16,076 bases of DNA, taken from NCBI GenBank assembly GCA_036003885.1, contig DASYSA010000093.1, positions 1-16,076 of the forward strand. The letters run 5' to 3'. Below are positions 7,527 to 15,026 of the stretch, piece after piece. A program made the translations under genes and the position numbers. The notes below the pieces were generated by a model that was not told the DNA's origin, searched no databases, and saw only the letters and a list, made by a program, of their open reading frames with translations. Within the stretch, counting starts at the first letter, position 1. The number at the start of each line of letters is the position of its first letter. The stretch is from DASYSA01 sp036003885 (GTDB taxonomy: Bacteria > Acidobacteriota > Blastocatellia > UBA7656).

Positions 7527-8657
7527 TCAAGCAGCCTTGCGGGTGCTCCCCCTGGTATTCCGGATTTCTACTACTGACTCAAGGGCGGCAGCGGCCCGGG
7601 TAGCTTCTGCTTCGTCGAGGAAGAACTGAAGCTTCTGCGTCTGAGCATCAATGTCAACAATCACGACGTCACCCAGCCCCACCTGCCGGGTCGCCGAAAG
7701 GCTTGCCAGCGGGTTCACCAGAAAACGTTCGATAGCCCGCTTCAAGTGACGCGCACCATAGCGAAACTCGATGCCCTCGCTAAGCAGGAATTCCCTCGCT
7801 TCATCCGTCAGTCGAAATACGAACCGTTCTCCCGCGCCTTCATCGATCCTGTGCTGAACCGCGGTCACTTCCAGATCGAGGATCGCGCGCAGTTCAAGCT
7901 GCTTGAGGCTGCGGAACACCACGACCTTGTCTATCCGGTTCATGAACTCAGGCGAGAACTTCTTGCGGGCGGCGTCAAGTGCCGTCCGGTAAATCTTTTG
8001 ATCGAGGTCGTCCTCGACGAGACTCGCACTCCTGGCGGGCGCGAAGCCGATCGAGCCGGTGATCAACTCGCTCATTTCCCTGGCGCCAAGGTTTGAGGTC
8101 AGGATGATTATGGTCTGCGAGAAATCGACCTTCCGGTTATCGCCCAGCGTGAGCGTGCCCTTGTCAAGAATGCCCAGGAGAAGTTGCCACAGCGAGTCTG
8201 ACGCCTTCTCTATTTCGTCGAACAGCACCAGTGTAAACGGGTCGCGTTCAGTGTGATGCTTGTCCAGGCTCTCCTGTGTAAGCATCGGCGCGGTCTCGCG
8301 GTGGCCGAGATACCCCGGCGGCGAGCCTATCAGCTTCGCGATTTCGTGAGAGTGCTGGAACTCAGCGCAGTCGACCTTCACGAATGCGTTGCGATCACCA
8401 GAGAGAACTTCCGCAGCCGCCTCGACGACATGAGTCTTGCCCGATCCGGTTGGCCCCAGGAACAACATTGTCCCAAGTGGTCTGGAGGGATTGGTCATTC
8501 CAGCTTGAAAGACTTGATATAGGGATGTGATGCTGCGAAGTGCTCGATCCTGGCCTATTACGCGAGCCTGCAGCCCTGACTCAAACTGCTCTGCCAGAGC
8601 GCTCTTCGCCTCTGGATTGAGTACCGTTAACTTCCGCTTCTGCGCATTGCCGATCAT
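7527..8657 (-). CDS. Stand-alone Clp/Hsp100 D2-type AAA+ ATPase
   Basis: This 376-residue ATPase matches only the second AAA+ module (D2 plus the small C-terminal domain) of ClpA/ClpC/ClpB. Visible motifs are Walker A GPTGSGKT (68-75), a pore loop G-Y-L-G (115-118), Walker B L-V-L-F-D-E (143-148), sensor 1 Asn189, arginine finger Arg241 in F-M-N-R-I-D, and sensor 2 Arg303 in G-A-R. The Clp N domain, D1 ring and any middle domain are absent, and the start is clear: AAGGTGA 4 nt before the ATG, with no homology upstream. An I-G-F tripeptide at 203-205 sits where ClpA/ClpC/ClpX carry the ClpP-docking loop. It should form a single-ring unfoldase, perhaps feeding ClpP. It has its own terminator and is apparently monocistronic. 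Confidence 0.88.
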   Translation of the reverse strand: MIGNAQKRKLTVLNPEAKSALAEQFESGLQARVIGQDRALRSITSLYQVFQAGMTNPSRPLGTMLFLGPTGSGKTHVVEAAAEVLSGDRNAFVKVDCAEFQHSHEIAKLIGSPPGYLGHRETAPMLTQESLDKHHTERDPFTLVLFDEIEKASDSLWQLLLGILDKGTLTLGDNRKVDFSQTIIILTSNLGAREMSELITGSIGFAPARSASLVEDDLDQKIYRTALDAARKKFSPEFMNRIDKVVVFRSLKQLELRAILDLEVTAVQHRIDEGAGERFVFRLTDEAREFLLSEGIEFRYGARHLKRAIERFLVNPLASLSATRQVGLGDVVIVDIDAQTQKLQFFLDEAEATRAAAALESVVEIRNTRGSTRKAA

Positions 8658-9395
8658 TTTGTCACCTTCTTCAGCGTTCCCTGACGCTGATTCATCTCGA
8701 CTCTCTAGTATCTACGTATTTTTCAGCGTACTGGTTTGTCGATCACCTTTTTCCCCTTCTCGGCTGCCAACTCTCAACCCTGAGAACGCGCTGTCCCCAC
8801 CTAGGTTGCGCCCTCACTGGTTGGTGCAATTTTGATGCCCCTTTCCATAAAACGGTTTCCCGTAAGGTCTGGGCGAGCCATCCGCACCGAGTGGAATCGG
8901 GATGTTTGTTTTCAATCAACGCTTACTTCTGAGAAAGAACCGAAGGAGGCTGATTGGAAGAGATCGCCGAAGGCAGGTGCCGATTTACACAATCTGTCAT
9001 TCATTCCAGCGTGGCTAATGACAATTCGTGTCACCCGGCGCGTCACCCGGATAGAGGATGGCAACCCGCTTTGTCACGGATCCGGGAGCGCTCAGATCAT
9101 ACGCTCCTCAATTTCTCATTTCTGTATAATATTGCGCAAACCCTGAAAATGAGTCCGTAACCCACAGGGTCCACAGAGAGCTGGGCTTGGAACGCGGACC
9201 AACCACATTGCTCGATTTCACCAGGTTTAGACTCCGCTTTGACCTTATTCACGTGTGCAGGGATGATCCCTTTCGCCGACCTTTTACCCTTTTCCAGTTG
9301 ACTGCTGCACGGAATGGGCTGTTGCCTATACTCTCGAGGAACCTTGGGCTATGATAGTCGCTCTTTTCGGAGGGCATCGACGACAGGAGGAAGAG
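8658..9395. other. Gene-free divergent intergenic region
   Basis: This spacer of about 740 bp separates the minus-strand ATPase gene from the plus-strand SDR gene, so it must hold both promoters. Beyond the TCAGCGT dyad, I see TATAAT at 9125-9130 (no acceptable -35), TATACT at 9327-9332 with a TTGACT at 9298-9303 (23-bp spacing, too long), and GTCACCCGG repeated at 9030-9038 and 9042-9050. Frames such as 8832-9146 code for nothing recognisable. It is far longer than the other gaps in the window, so a small RNA, a decayed gene or a large regulatory region is possible but not shown. Confidence 0.6.
8671..8690. promoter_or_regulatory. Short dyad in the leader of the Clp-type ATPase gene
   Basis: TCAGCGT (8671-8677) and ACGCTGA (8684-8690) form a perfect 7-bp inverted repeat with a 6-nt loop. 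It lies just upstream of the ribosome binding site of the minus-strand ATPase gene. A further direct copy of TCAGCGT lies at 8723-8729. It could be an operator for a dimeric repressor or a leader hairpin. It does not match the longer CIRCE (HrcA) element, and I cannot name a regulator. Confidence 0.35.
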
Positions 9396-10172
9396 ATGAA
9401 GCTGGAGGGCAGAGTTTCCGTCGTGACCGGCGGGGGGCACGGCATAGGTCGCGCCATCGCACTATGTTTCGCGGAGCAGGGCGCCGCGGTTGTGATCGCC
9501 GGACCGACGACCGAGACAATCGAATCGGCCACTCGAGAGGTTGAGAGTCTAGGGGTTCGGGCACTGGCCCTGTTGACCGATGTCTCCGACGAGACGAGCG
9601 TCGAACGTATGGTAACGGACTCCATTGCCAGGTTTGGGCAGATAGACATCCTGGTCAACAACGCGGGCATTGCGGGACCCACGGCGCCTGCAAGCAGAGT
9701 CAGCCGGGAAGACTGGGACCGGACAATAGCTGTCAACCTTACTGGTGCGTTCTTATGCGCCAAGCACGCCTTGCCTCAAATGATGGAGAGGCGGGGTGGA
9801 CGAATCATCAACATAACGTCGGTGGCAGGACTGCACGGTTACGCCTTGCGAAGTCCGTACTCGAGCTCGAAATGGGGAATGATAGGCCTGACGCGAACGC
9901 TAGCCGAGGAAGCGGGGCCGTACAACATCACTGTGAATGCAATAGCACCCGGTCCGGTCCGAGGTCCTCGAATCGACTCGGTTATACGCAATCGCGCAAT
10001 CGAGCTTGGCCTTCCCTTCGAAGATGTCGAGCGGGAATATGTCGGGCCTACCGCGCTCAAGCGGATGGCAGAGGAAGAGGACATTGCGGCCGTGGCTCTG
10101 TTTCTGGCTTCTGAAGAGGCCGGCAACTTGACCGGTCAGACGATTGAAGTATCCGCCGGCTACAGGCTCTGA
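9396..10172 (+). CDS. Short-chain dehydrogenase/reductase (SDR)
   Basis: This 258-residue classical SDR oxidoreductase has the cofactor motif T-G-G-G-H-G-I-G (11-18), N-N-A-G (88-91), the structural Asn114, and the catalytic Ser142, Tyr155 and Lys159 in the Y-x-x-x-K pattern. The fold is cytoplasmic and usually tetrameric. The residues after beta-strand 2 (A-G-P) do not settle NAD versus NADP preference. It looks FabG-like, but nothing nearby points to fatty-acid synthesis, so I leave the substrate open. AGGAGG lies 5 nt before the ATG at 9396; the frame is open upstream to 9351, but the homology begins at 9396. It is first in a plus-strand run with the UbiE/MenG gene 63 bp downstream. Confidence 0.9.
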   Translation: MKLEGRVSVVTGGGHGIGRAIALCFAEQGAAVVIAGPTTETIESATREVESLGVRALALLTDVSDETSVERMVTDSIARFGQIDILVNNAGIAGPTAPASRVSREDWDRTIAVNLTGAFLCAKHALPQMMERRGGRIINITSVAGLHGYALRSPYSSSKWGMIGLTRTLAEEAGPYNITVNAIAPGPVRGPRIDSVIRNRAIELGLPFEDVEREYVGPTALKRMAEEEDIAAVALFLASEEAGNLTGQTIEVSAGYRL

Positions 10173-10235
10173 GACGAACGGGGCGAATGGGCAGACGCAG
10201 TCTTCGCACAATCATCGCGATCCTCGACCTCAATT

Positions 10236-10967
10236 ATGCGGCTAGATCTTAAGGAGCATATCTCGTCGAAGGAGAAGAAGCAGCGATACGTCAATCGTCT
10301 GTTTGAAACGATCGCGCCCCGCTACGACTTCTTCACTTCCGTCATGTCGTACGGCATGGATAGTGGCTGGAAGCGAAAGCTGGTAGAGATGGCGGAGCTC
10401 AAGGGGGATGAGACCGTACTGGATCTCGCGTGCGGGACCGGCGACATCACTTTCGAGGTCGCTCGCCGGATTGATCGCGGCCGGGGAATCGGCCTCGACA
10501 TAACTCAGGCGATGTTAGAGATAGCCGAACGCAAGCGCCGGGTGTCGGAATTGAATCACGTCAGCTTTCACCGGGCCGACATTTTGAGTATGCCTTTCCC
10601 TGACGAGTCGTTCGACCGGGTGACCGGGGGATATGCCCTCCGCAACGTCTCTGACCTCGCGGCGGCGCTGGCCGAGATCAAGCGCGTACTCAAGCCGGGA
10701 GGGCGATTCCTGTCATTGGATTTCGGCCATCCTCGCAGCCGTATCTATCGTTGGATTTACCTGCGCTACCTTACCGTTGTCGGTTCAGTGGCTGGCCTTG
10801 CGCTTCATGGCGACGCGGACACCTACCGTTACATCCCCGAGACTTTGAAGCTCTACCCTGGTCAACGCGGCGTGCGGGAACTGATGCAGGGGATGGGGTT
10901 TGTAGACACCGGGTTTCGCGAGTTCGCGGGCGGCATAATGGCAGTCAACTACGGGACGAAGCCTTAG
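10236..10967 (+). CDS. ubiE: UbiE/MenG quinone methyltransferase
   Basis: This is a 243-residue SAM-dependent C-methyltransferase that converts demethylmenaquinol to menaquinol (MenG), or the equivalent ubiquinone precursor where that pathway exists. Family signatures are complete: the A-P-R-Y-D stretch with S-Y-G-M-D near 27-42, SAM motif I D-L-A-C-G-T-G-D (63-70), G-Y-A-L-R-N-V (132-138), R-V-L-K-P-G-G-R (150-157) and the Y-x-Y-I-P-E-T-L segment near 197-204. If the host is an Acidobacteriota member, menaquinone is the expected product. No clear ribosome binding site precedes the ATG, but the N-terminus fits the family. No other quinone gene is in the window. Confidence 0.93.
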   Translation: MRLDLKEHISSKEKKQRYVNRLFETIAPRYDFFTSVMSYGMDSGWKRKLVEMAELKGDETVLDLACGTGDITFEVARRIDRGRGIGLDITQAMLEIAERKRRVSELNHVSFHRADILSMPFPDESFDRVTGGYALRNVSDLAAALAEIKRVLKPGGRFLSLDFGHPRSRIYRWIYLRYLTVVGSVAGLALHGDADTYRYIPETLKLYPGQRGVRELMQGMGFVDTGFREFAGGIMAVNYGTKP

Positions 10968-11026
10968 GGCGCGGTGTCCTCTCGAACCCGGTCAGCTAAA
11001 AAAGCAGCCGAGTATCCCGACTAGAA

Positions 11027-12268
11027 ATGGAAATGGGCTCCGTCTTTCAACAGCTTGGTATCGCGCTGGGGCTCGGTCTCTTGGTGGGTCTGCAGCGCGA
11101 ACACTCTGCTGCGAAGGTAGCGGGCGTTCGCACTTTTCCATTGATCACGATATTGGGAGCAGTCTCGGCGTTGCTCGCGCAGCAGTTTGGGGGCTGGATC
11201 ATTGCAACGGGCCTCCTGTCGCTGACCGCCGTAATTGTAATCGGTAATCTGGCCGCACTCAAAGAGGAGCCTACCGATCCTGGCGTGACAACCGAAGTGG
11301 CAATGCTCTTGATGTTCGGCGTGGGCGCCTATTTGGTCGTTGGCCGGCCTGAAGTTGCCATCGCAACAGGCGCCGGAGTCGCAGTCCTCCTTCAGTTCAA
11401 GGGGCAACTCCACGGCATCGCGAATAAACTGGGCGACAATGACTTGACTGCCATAATGCAGTTCGCGTTGGTTTCGCTGGTCATCTTGCCTGTGCTGCCG
11501 AATCGAACTTACGGCCCTTACGACGTATTGAACCCTTATCAAGTCTGGTTGATGGTCGTGTTGATCGTAGGAATCAGCCTGGGAGGTTACGTAGTCTACA
11601 AGTTCTTCGGCCAGCAGTCGGGCATGCTGCTGGGAGGAATACTGGGAGGCGTGATTTCCAGCACTGCAACGACAGTGAGTTATTCGAGACGCACTTCAAA
11701 AGAGCAGGCCATCAGCGGTCTTGCGGGCATTGTCATAATGATTGCCTCTGCCGTGGTCTTCGCGCGAGTGCTACTCGAGATATTCCTGGTTACGCCTTCC
11801 TTTTTCTTTGTTGCCTGCGGCCCGATACTGATCCTGTTCGGAGTGGCCGGATTGCTGTCGACCTGGTTGTGGTTTCGGGCACGCAACGAGATGATCGAGA
11901 TGTCGCCTCCCGAGAATCCCACGGAGCTCAAGTCGGCGATCTTCTTCGGGTTGTTGTACGCTTTGGTGTTGTTCGCAGTGGCAGCGGCGAAGGACCGATT
12001 CGGCGACAGGGGTCTGTATGTCGTTGCAGGGCTTTCGGGGTTGACCGATGTGGATGCGATAACTCTGTCGACTTCGCAGCTGGTGAACTCAGGCAGGCTT
12101 GATGGTAGTGATGGATGGAGGTTGATTGTTGTGGCGCTGACGTCGAATATGATCTTCAAGGCCGCAACGGTTGCCGTGTTGGGCCACAGGGTGCTCCTTA
12201 GGAAGATCGCTCCGCTCTATGGAGCGGCGCTGCTGGTCGCAGGATTATTGCTCATCGTGTGGCGGTGA
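11027..12268 (+). CDS. MgtC/SapB and DUF4010 polytopic membrane protein
   Basis: This 413-residue membrane protein fuses an MgtC/SapB N-terminal region (about 8-130; G-L-G-L-L-V-G-L-Q-R-E and the A-G-V-R-T-F-P-L segment) to a DUF4010 region (about 145-412; S-S-T-A-T-T near 211-216 and G-L-S-G-L-T-D-V-D-A near 335-344). About ten to twelve hydrophobic helices are visible. MgtC proteins act in magnesium homeostasis and virulence in some bacteria; the fused form is widespread in soil bacteria with no settled substrate. There are two possible ATG starts (11027 and 11033), neither with a strong ribosome binding site. It lies 59 bp downstream of ubiE on the same strand. Confidence 0.9.
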   Translation: MEMGSVFQQLGIALGLGLLVGLQREHSAAKVAGVRTFPLITILGAVSALLAQQFGGWIIATGLLSLTAVIVIGNLAALKEEPTDPGVTTEVAMLLMFGVGAYLVVGRPEVAIATGAGVAVLLQFKGQLHGIANKLGDNDLTAIMQFALVSLVILPVLPNRTYGPYDVLNPYQVWLMVVLIVGISLGGYVVYKFFGQQSGMLLGGILGGVISSTATTVSYSRRTSKEQAISGLAGIVIMIASAVVFARVLLEIFLVTPSFFFVACGPILILFGVAGLLSTWLWFRARNEMIEMSPPENPTELKSAIFFGLLYALVLFAVAAAKDRFGDRGLYVVAGLSGLTDVDAITLSTSQLVNSGRLDGSDGWRLIVVALTSNMIFKAATVAVLGHRVLLRKIAPLYGAALLVAGLLLIVWR

Positions 12269-12327
12269 CCGAGGCCCGTCAAAGTGGTGCGCCCTTCTGA
12301 CCGCGACTTCTCTAATGGGGTTTTCTG

Positions 12328-13188
12328 GTGAGGATAAACATCATTGGCGCGGGCAATGTCGGGAGAACCCTTGGCCGGCTCTGCCATGAGGCGGGACATG
12401 AAATCGGCGACGTCGTGTGCCGATCGAAACGCTCAGCTGCGGCGGCCGTGAAGTTCATTGGTGCTGGTCGCGCCGCGGCAAGTGACCGCGTGACTCTTTC
12501 TCCGGCCGATCTCGTATTGGTTTCTACGCCCGACGGCCGGATATCCGACGCCGTCGAGCTAATTGAATGTAACGCCTCAACTATCGGCCGGCCGGCCGTA
12601 CTCCACACAAGCGGTGCGATCGCAAGCAGCGCACTAGGAGCGCTCAACGAGTTCGGAATGAAGGTAGGATCATGCCATCCGCTTCAGACCTTTGAGAGTC
12701 CAAACAGCGCGCTGGCGATCGTGGGCTCCAGCTACTTTTGCATAGAAGGCGAACGTGTAGCTGTTCGTGTAGCTCGCAGGCTCGTGCGTGACATAGGGGC
12801 GAAGTACTTCGAGATCCCCACCGAGATGAAGAGCCTCTATCATGCAGCGGCTGTGATGGCTTCGGGCGGACTGGTCGCGCTGTTGAGTTTCAGTCTCGAC
12901 ATGTTAGTGAGGTGCGGTCTCGCACCATCTGAGGCGCGAAGGGTGCTGCTACCACTGGTTGAGGGAACCGTAGCCAACATCTCAGCGCTCGGGCCTGAGC
13001 GAGCGCTTACGGGTCCAGTCCGCAGGGGCGATTCCGGAACGGTAGCGCGTAACCTCGCTGCACTTGGCGCCGTCGACCCGGATGCGGCTGAGGTCTACCG
13101 CCGGCTCGCCCAGCGCGCGGTCGCGCTCATGGAAGAGCACGCCGCGAATCCGGGTGCCCTGCTGGAGGTGCGGCGACAATTGAAATGA
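12328..13188 (+). CDS. Rossmann-fold/DUF2520 NAD(P)-binding protein
   Basis: This is a 286-residue protein of the family that joins an N-terminal Rossmann domain to DUF2520 (COG5495 group). The nucleotide-binding G-A-G-N-V-G is at 7-12, followed by S-T-P-D (66-69), H-T-S-G-A (93-97), G-S-C-H-P-L-Q-T-F (114-122), a central helix L-Y-H-A-A-A-V (170-176) and L-T-G-P-V-x-R-G-D (227-235). The layout resembles ketopantoate-reductase or pyrroline-carboxylate-reductase-like dehydrogenases, but the substrate is unknown. It starts with GTG at 12328, with GGGG about 7 nt upstream. The stop codon overlaps the first unit of a heptamer array. Confidence 0.88.
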   Translation: MRINIIGAGNVGRTLGRLCHEAGHEIGDVVCRSKRSAAAAVKFIGAGRAAASDRVTLSPADLVLVSTPDGRISDAVELIECNASTIGRPAVLHTSGAIASSALGALNEFGMKVGSCHPLQTFESPNSALAIVGSSYFCIEGERVAVRVARRLVRDIGAKYFEIPTEMKSLYHAAAVMASGGLVALLSFSLDMLVRCGLAPSEARRVLLPLVEGTVANISALGPERALTGPVRRGDSGTVARNLAALGAVDPDAAEVYRRLAQRAVALMEEHAANPGALLEVRRQLK

Positions 13189-13268
13189 TTGCGGATTTTG
13201 GATTGCGGATTGTTGATGATTGAGGATTTGGGAATCCGAGGAACGCGAAACCCAGAACGCAAAACGAC
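13187..13268. repeat. Two-part heptamer array at a convergent junction
   Basis: The first part (13187-13228) is six 7-bp units beginning with GA (GATTGCG, GATTTTG, GATTGCG, GATTGTT, GATGATT, GAGGATT). After a short spacer, the second part (13241-13268) continues with GAACGCG, AAACCCA, GAACGCA, AAACGAC, again phased by 7. The first 11 bases of the second part (GAACGCGAAAC) are identical to 5133-5143 in the other convergent junction. The array runs from the stop codon of the DUF2520 gene to within about 6 bp of the stop codon of the pentapeptide-repeat gene. Unlike the other two arrays it is not a long inverted repeat. Confidence 0.75.
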
Positions 13269-13273
13269 TCTCC

Positions 13274-14647
13274 TCACCTCTTACGCCGGCGGCTCTCTTC
13301 GGTGACGAATCTCCCGCTGACGATGTCAATCCCCAACGCCGCGCCGTGTGGCGGCCGCAAGGTTAGCGATTCGGACGATGCCGCCTCCAGCCAGACCTGT
13401 CGAGTTCCGGTCAGAATGGCGATGGCCTTTTCCGCCCTCCAGAAACCGGTCCTCTGCAGGATTTGAATTCGTGACTCCGAAGCAGTATTCACCACCTGGC
13501 TCACTCTGGACGGTCGGTCCTCAGACGTAGCGTCCGATTCCCTTTGCATGGAGTCCAGCGCGAGAGCGCCCATCCCCGCCGCAAGTTCCCGCCGGTGGAC
13601 GTTATTGTGCCCGTCGCCTCCAATGATACCTGCAAGTTTATCGAAGAGCTCCAGCGATCCTGTCCCTATTATGTCGGCAAACTCAGCCATATAAGCCGCG
13701 AGACTCATCTCCAGCTCCGCCTCGAGATAGAGGGCCGATGAACTCGCTCCCTGGTGAATTGCTTTCAGGCTGATGTCCGAGTGTTGAGAGTTTGCCTCTC
13801 GAAACGCACAGAGGTGCGCGAGAATCGCGGCCCACACTTCATCGCCCACGTGTCCTTCGACCAACAACTGCGCGAACGGTCTGCCCACCAACCCGATGAA
13901 TGCTTCTTCCAGCGGAGCGCGTTCCTCCTCTTTGCCCGCCAGGCTCAGATCTACCCATTCGGCCCAGGCATCGGCGAGCTTCGCTCCGTCGCACTTTATT
14001 CCATTCAGCTTCGCGCCGGTCAGGTTGCACCCGGTTAGATCGGCTTCCGACAGATCCGCGTCTCGCAGGTCGCAAGCCTTCAGAACGCTCGCAGACAGAT
14101 TCGCTCCCGTTAGATTTGCCTTAACCAGACAACAGCCATCGAGACAGGCTCCGGAGAGATTCGCATGGGAAAGGTCCGCCCCTTCGAGCGTCGCCCCTGA
14201 GAGGTTACTGCCTCCCATCTGCGACATGCGGATGTAGGCGCCGTTAAGGTTCGCGCCGGAGAGATCGGTTTCGTTCAGAAACGTGCCGACAAGGTAGGCA
14301 CCCACGAGTTGCGCGCCTTTGAGGTTTGCCCCCGTGAGATCGGCCCCGCTGAGATCTGCTCGGCTGAGGTCGGCTCTTTCAAGTATGGCGCCGATGACGC
14401 TGGCCTCGACCAGGTTCGCGCCGACCAGGATGGCGTCGGTCAAGGACGCCCCACTGAGAAAGGAACCGTTGAGACGTGCTTCGGTCAGATCGGCGCCGCT
14501 CAGGTCAGCCATTCTGAGATTGGCCTCGGTCAGATCTGCACGAGCCATCTCAATCGAAGCCAGGTCCGCTCGGACGAGATTGGCCCCTCTGAGGCCCTCG
14601 CCAGTCGAGGCGCGGCCAAGTATCTCGTCTCTAGTAATCTGCGACAT
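13274..14647 (-). CDS. Pentapeptide-repeat protein with unidentified C-terminal region
   Basis: This is a 457-residue protein. Residues about 18-235 are some 43 uninterrupted A(D/N)LXX pentapeptides, perfectly in phase, which predicts a right-handed quadrilateral beta-helix of about 11 coils. Residues about 236-457 are not repeats. They comprise a mainly helical region (about 246-372), a polar linker, and a segment with predicted strands (about 383-450) ending in a basic tail R-R-R-K-R. I do not recognise this part. No signal peptide is seen, so it is probably cytoplasmic. Some pentapeptide-repeat proteins (MfpA, Qnr) mimic DNA and bind gyrase, but many do not, and no such role is claimed. 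The frame is open to a TTG at 14683; the ATG at 14647, with GGA 7 nt upstream, begins the typical start of the protein. Confidence 0.88.
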   Translation of the reverse strand: MSQITRDEILGRASTGEGLRGANLVRADLASIEMARADLTEANLRMADLSGADLTEARLNGSFLSGASLTDAILVGANLVEASVIGAILERADLSRADLSGADLTGANLKGAQLVGAYLVGTFLNETDLSGANLNGAYIRMSQMGGSNLSGATLEGADLSHANLSGACLDGCCLVKANLTGANLSASVLKACDLRDADLSEADLTGCNLTGAKLNGIKCDGAKLADAWAEWVDLSLAGKEEERAPLEEAFIGLVGRPFAQLLVEGHVGDEVWAAILAHLCAFREANSQHSDISLKAIHQGASSSALYLEAELEMSLAAYMAEFADIIGTGSLELFDKLAGIIGGDGHNNVHRRELAAGMGALALDSMQRESDATSEDRPSRVSQVVNTASESRIQILQRTGFWRAEKAIAILTGTRQVWLEAASSESLTLRPPHGAALGIDIVSGRFVTEESRRRKR

Positions 14648-15026
14648 TCTATTCCAGGCAAGAGACCGGTCACACAGGGGCAAAACGGCAAGGGCACTTT
14701 ACGGGGAAGCGATTCTGAAATCCACTCGTCCAAAGAGCGAAAGAGATGCGAACGTCCTTCCCGCGCTTTCGCATCTCCACCCACCCCGCTAATTGATCAG
14801 CAGGAAAGGTTCTATGCTTCCCAATCGCTCCGCTGAAAAACATCCAGGCAGGGACAGAGCACGGGCCAACTGCTTTCAACGAGCCTTAGATCGCGACTTG
14901 GCACACCGCACCTTATGGTAACTTGAGTCAGAAGGTGAGTAAATAGAAATCTCCGGTGAGGAGAGGCCAACGTTAGAATGTCAACACCGGTCAGGTTGCC
15001 CTCAACCCGCAGCCGCCGACACTCCT
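14648..15026. other. Intergenic region with one hairpin
   Basis: This 379-bp spacer lies between two minus-strand genes and contains the leader of the pentapeptide-repeat gene and the tail of the ferritin-like gene. Apart from the perfect dyad at 14743-14777, I see no coding potential or recognisable promoter. TGGCAC at 14899-14904 resembles half of a sigma-54 site but has no matching -12 element. Confidence 0.6.
14743..14777. terminator. Perfect 10-bp hairpin, possible terminator or leader structure
   Basis: GAGATGCGAA (14743-14752) and TTCGCATCTC (14768-14777) form a perfect 10-bp stem with a 15-nt loop. On the minus strand it is followed by a moderately T-rich stretch (CTTTCGCTCTTTGG). 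It could terminate the ferritin-like transcript, although it lies 250 nt past that stop codon, or fold in the leader of the pentapeptide-repeat mRNA. The palindromic form also allows a protein-binding site. Confidence 0.4.

Noticed and set aside
8832..9146. A 104-codon plus-strand frame in the large intergenic gap.
   Set aside because: The translation has no recognisable domain and biased, coding-unlike composition, and it has no ribosome binding site.
9298..9332. TTGACT followed by TATACT upstream of the SDR gene.
   Set aside because: The spacing of 23 bp is too long for a standard sigma-70 promoter, so I do not annotate it.
13896..14836. Several long plus-strand frames opposite the pentapeptide-repeat gene, with repetitive translations.
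   Set aside because: They are antisense echoes of the pentapeptide repeats: the 15-bp DNA period keeps complementary frames open. They have no ribosome binding site or family resemblance.
14899..14914. TGGCAC that could be the -24 element of a sigma-54 promoter.
   Set aside because: The required GC-containing -12 element (TTGC) is absent at the right distance, and no gene start follows on that strand.
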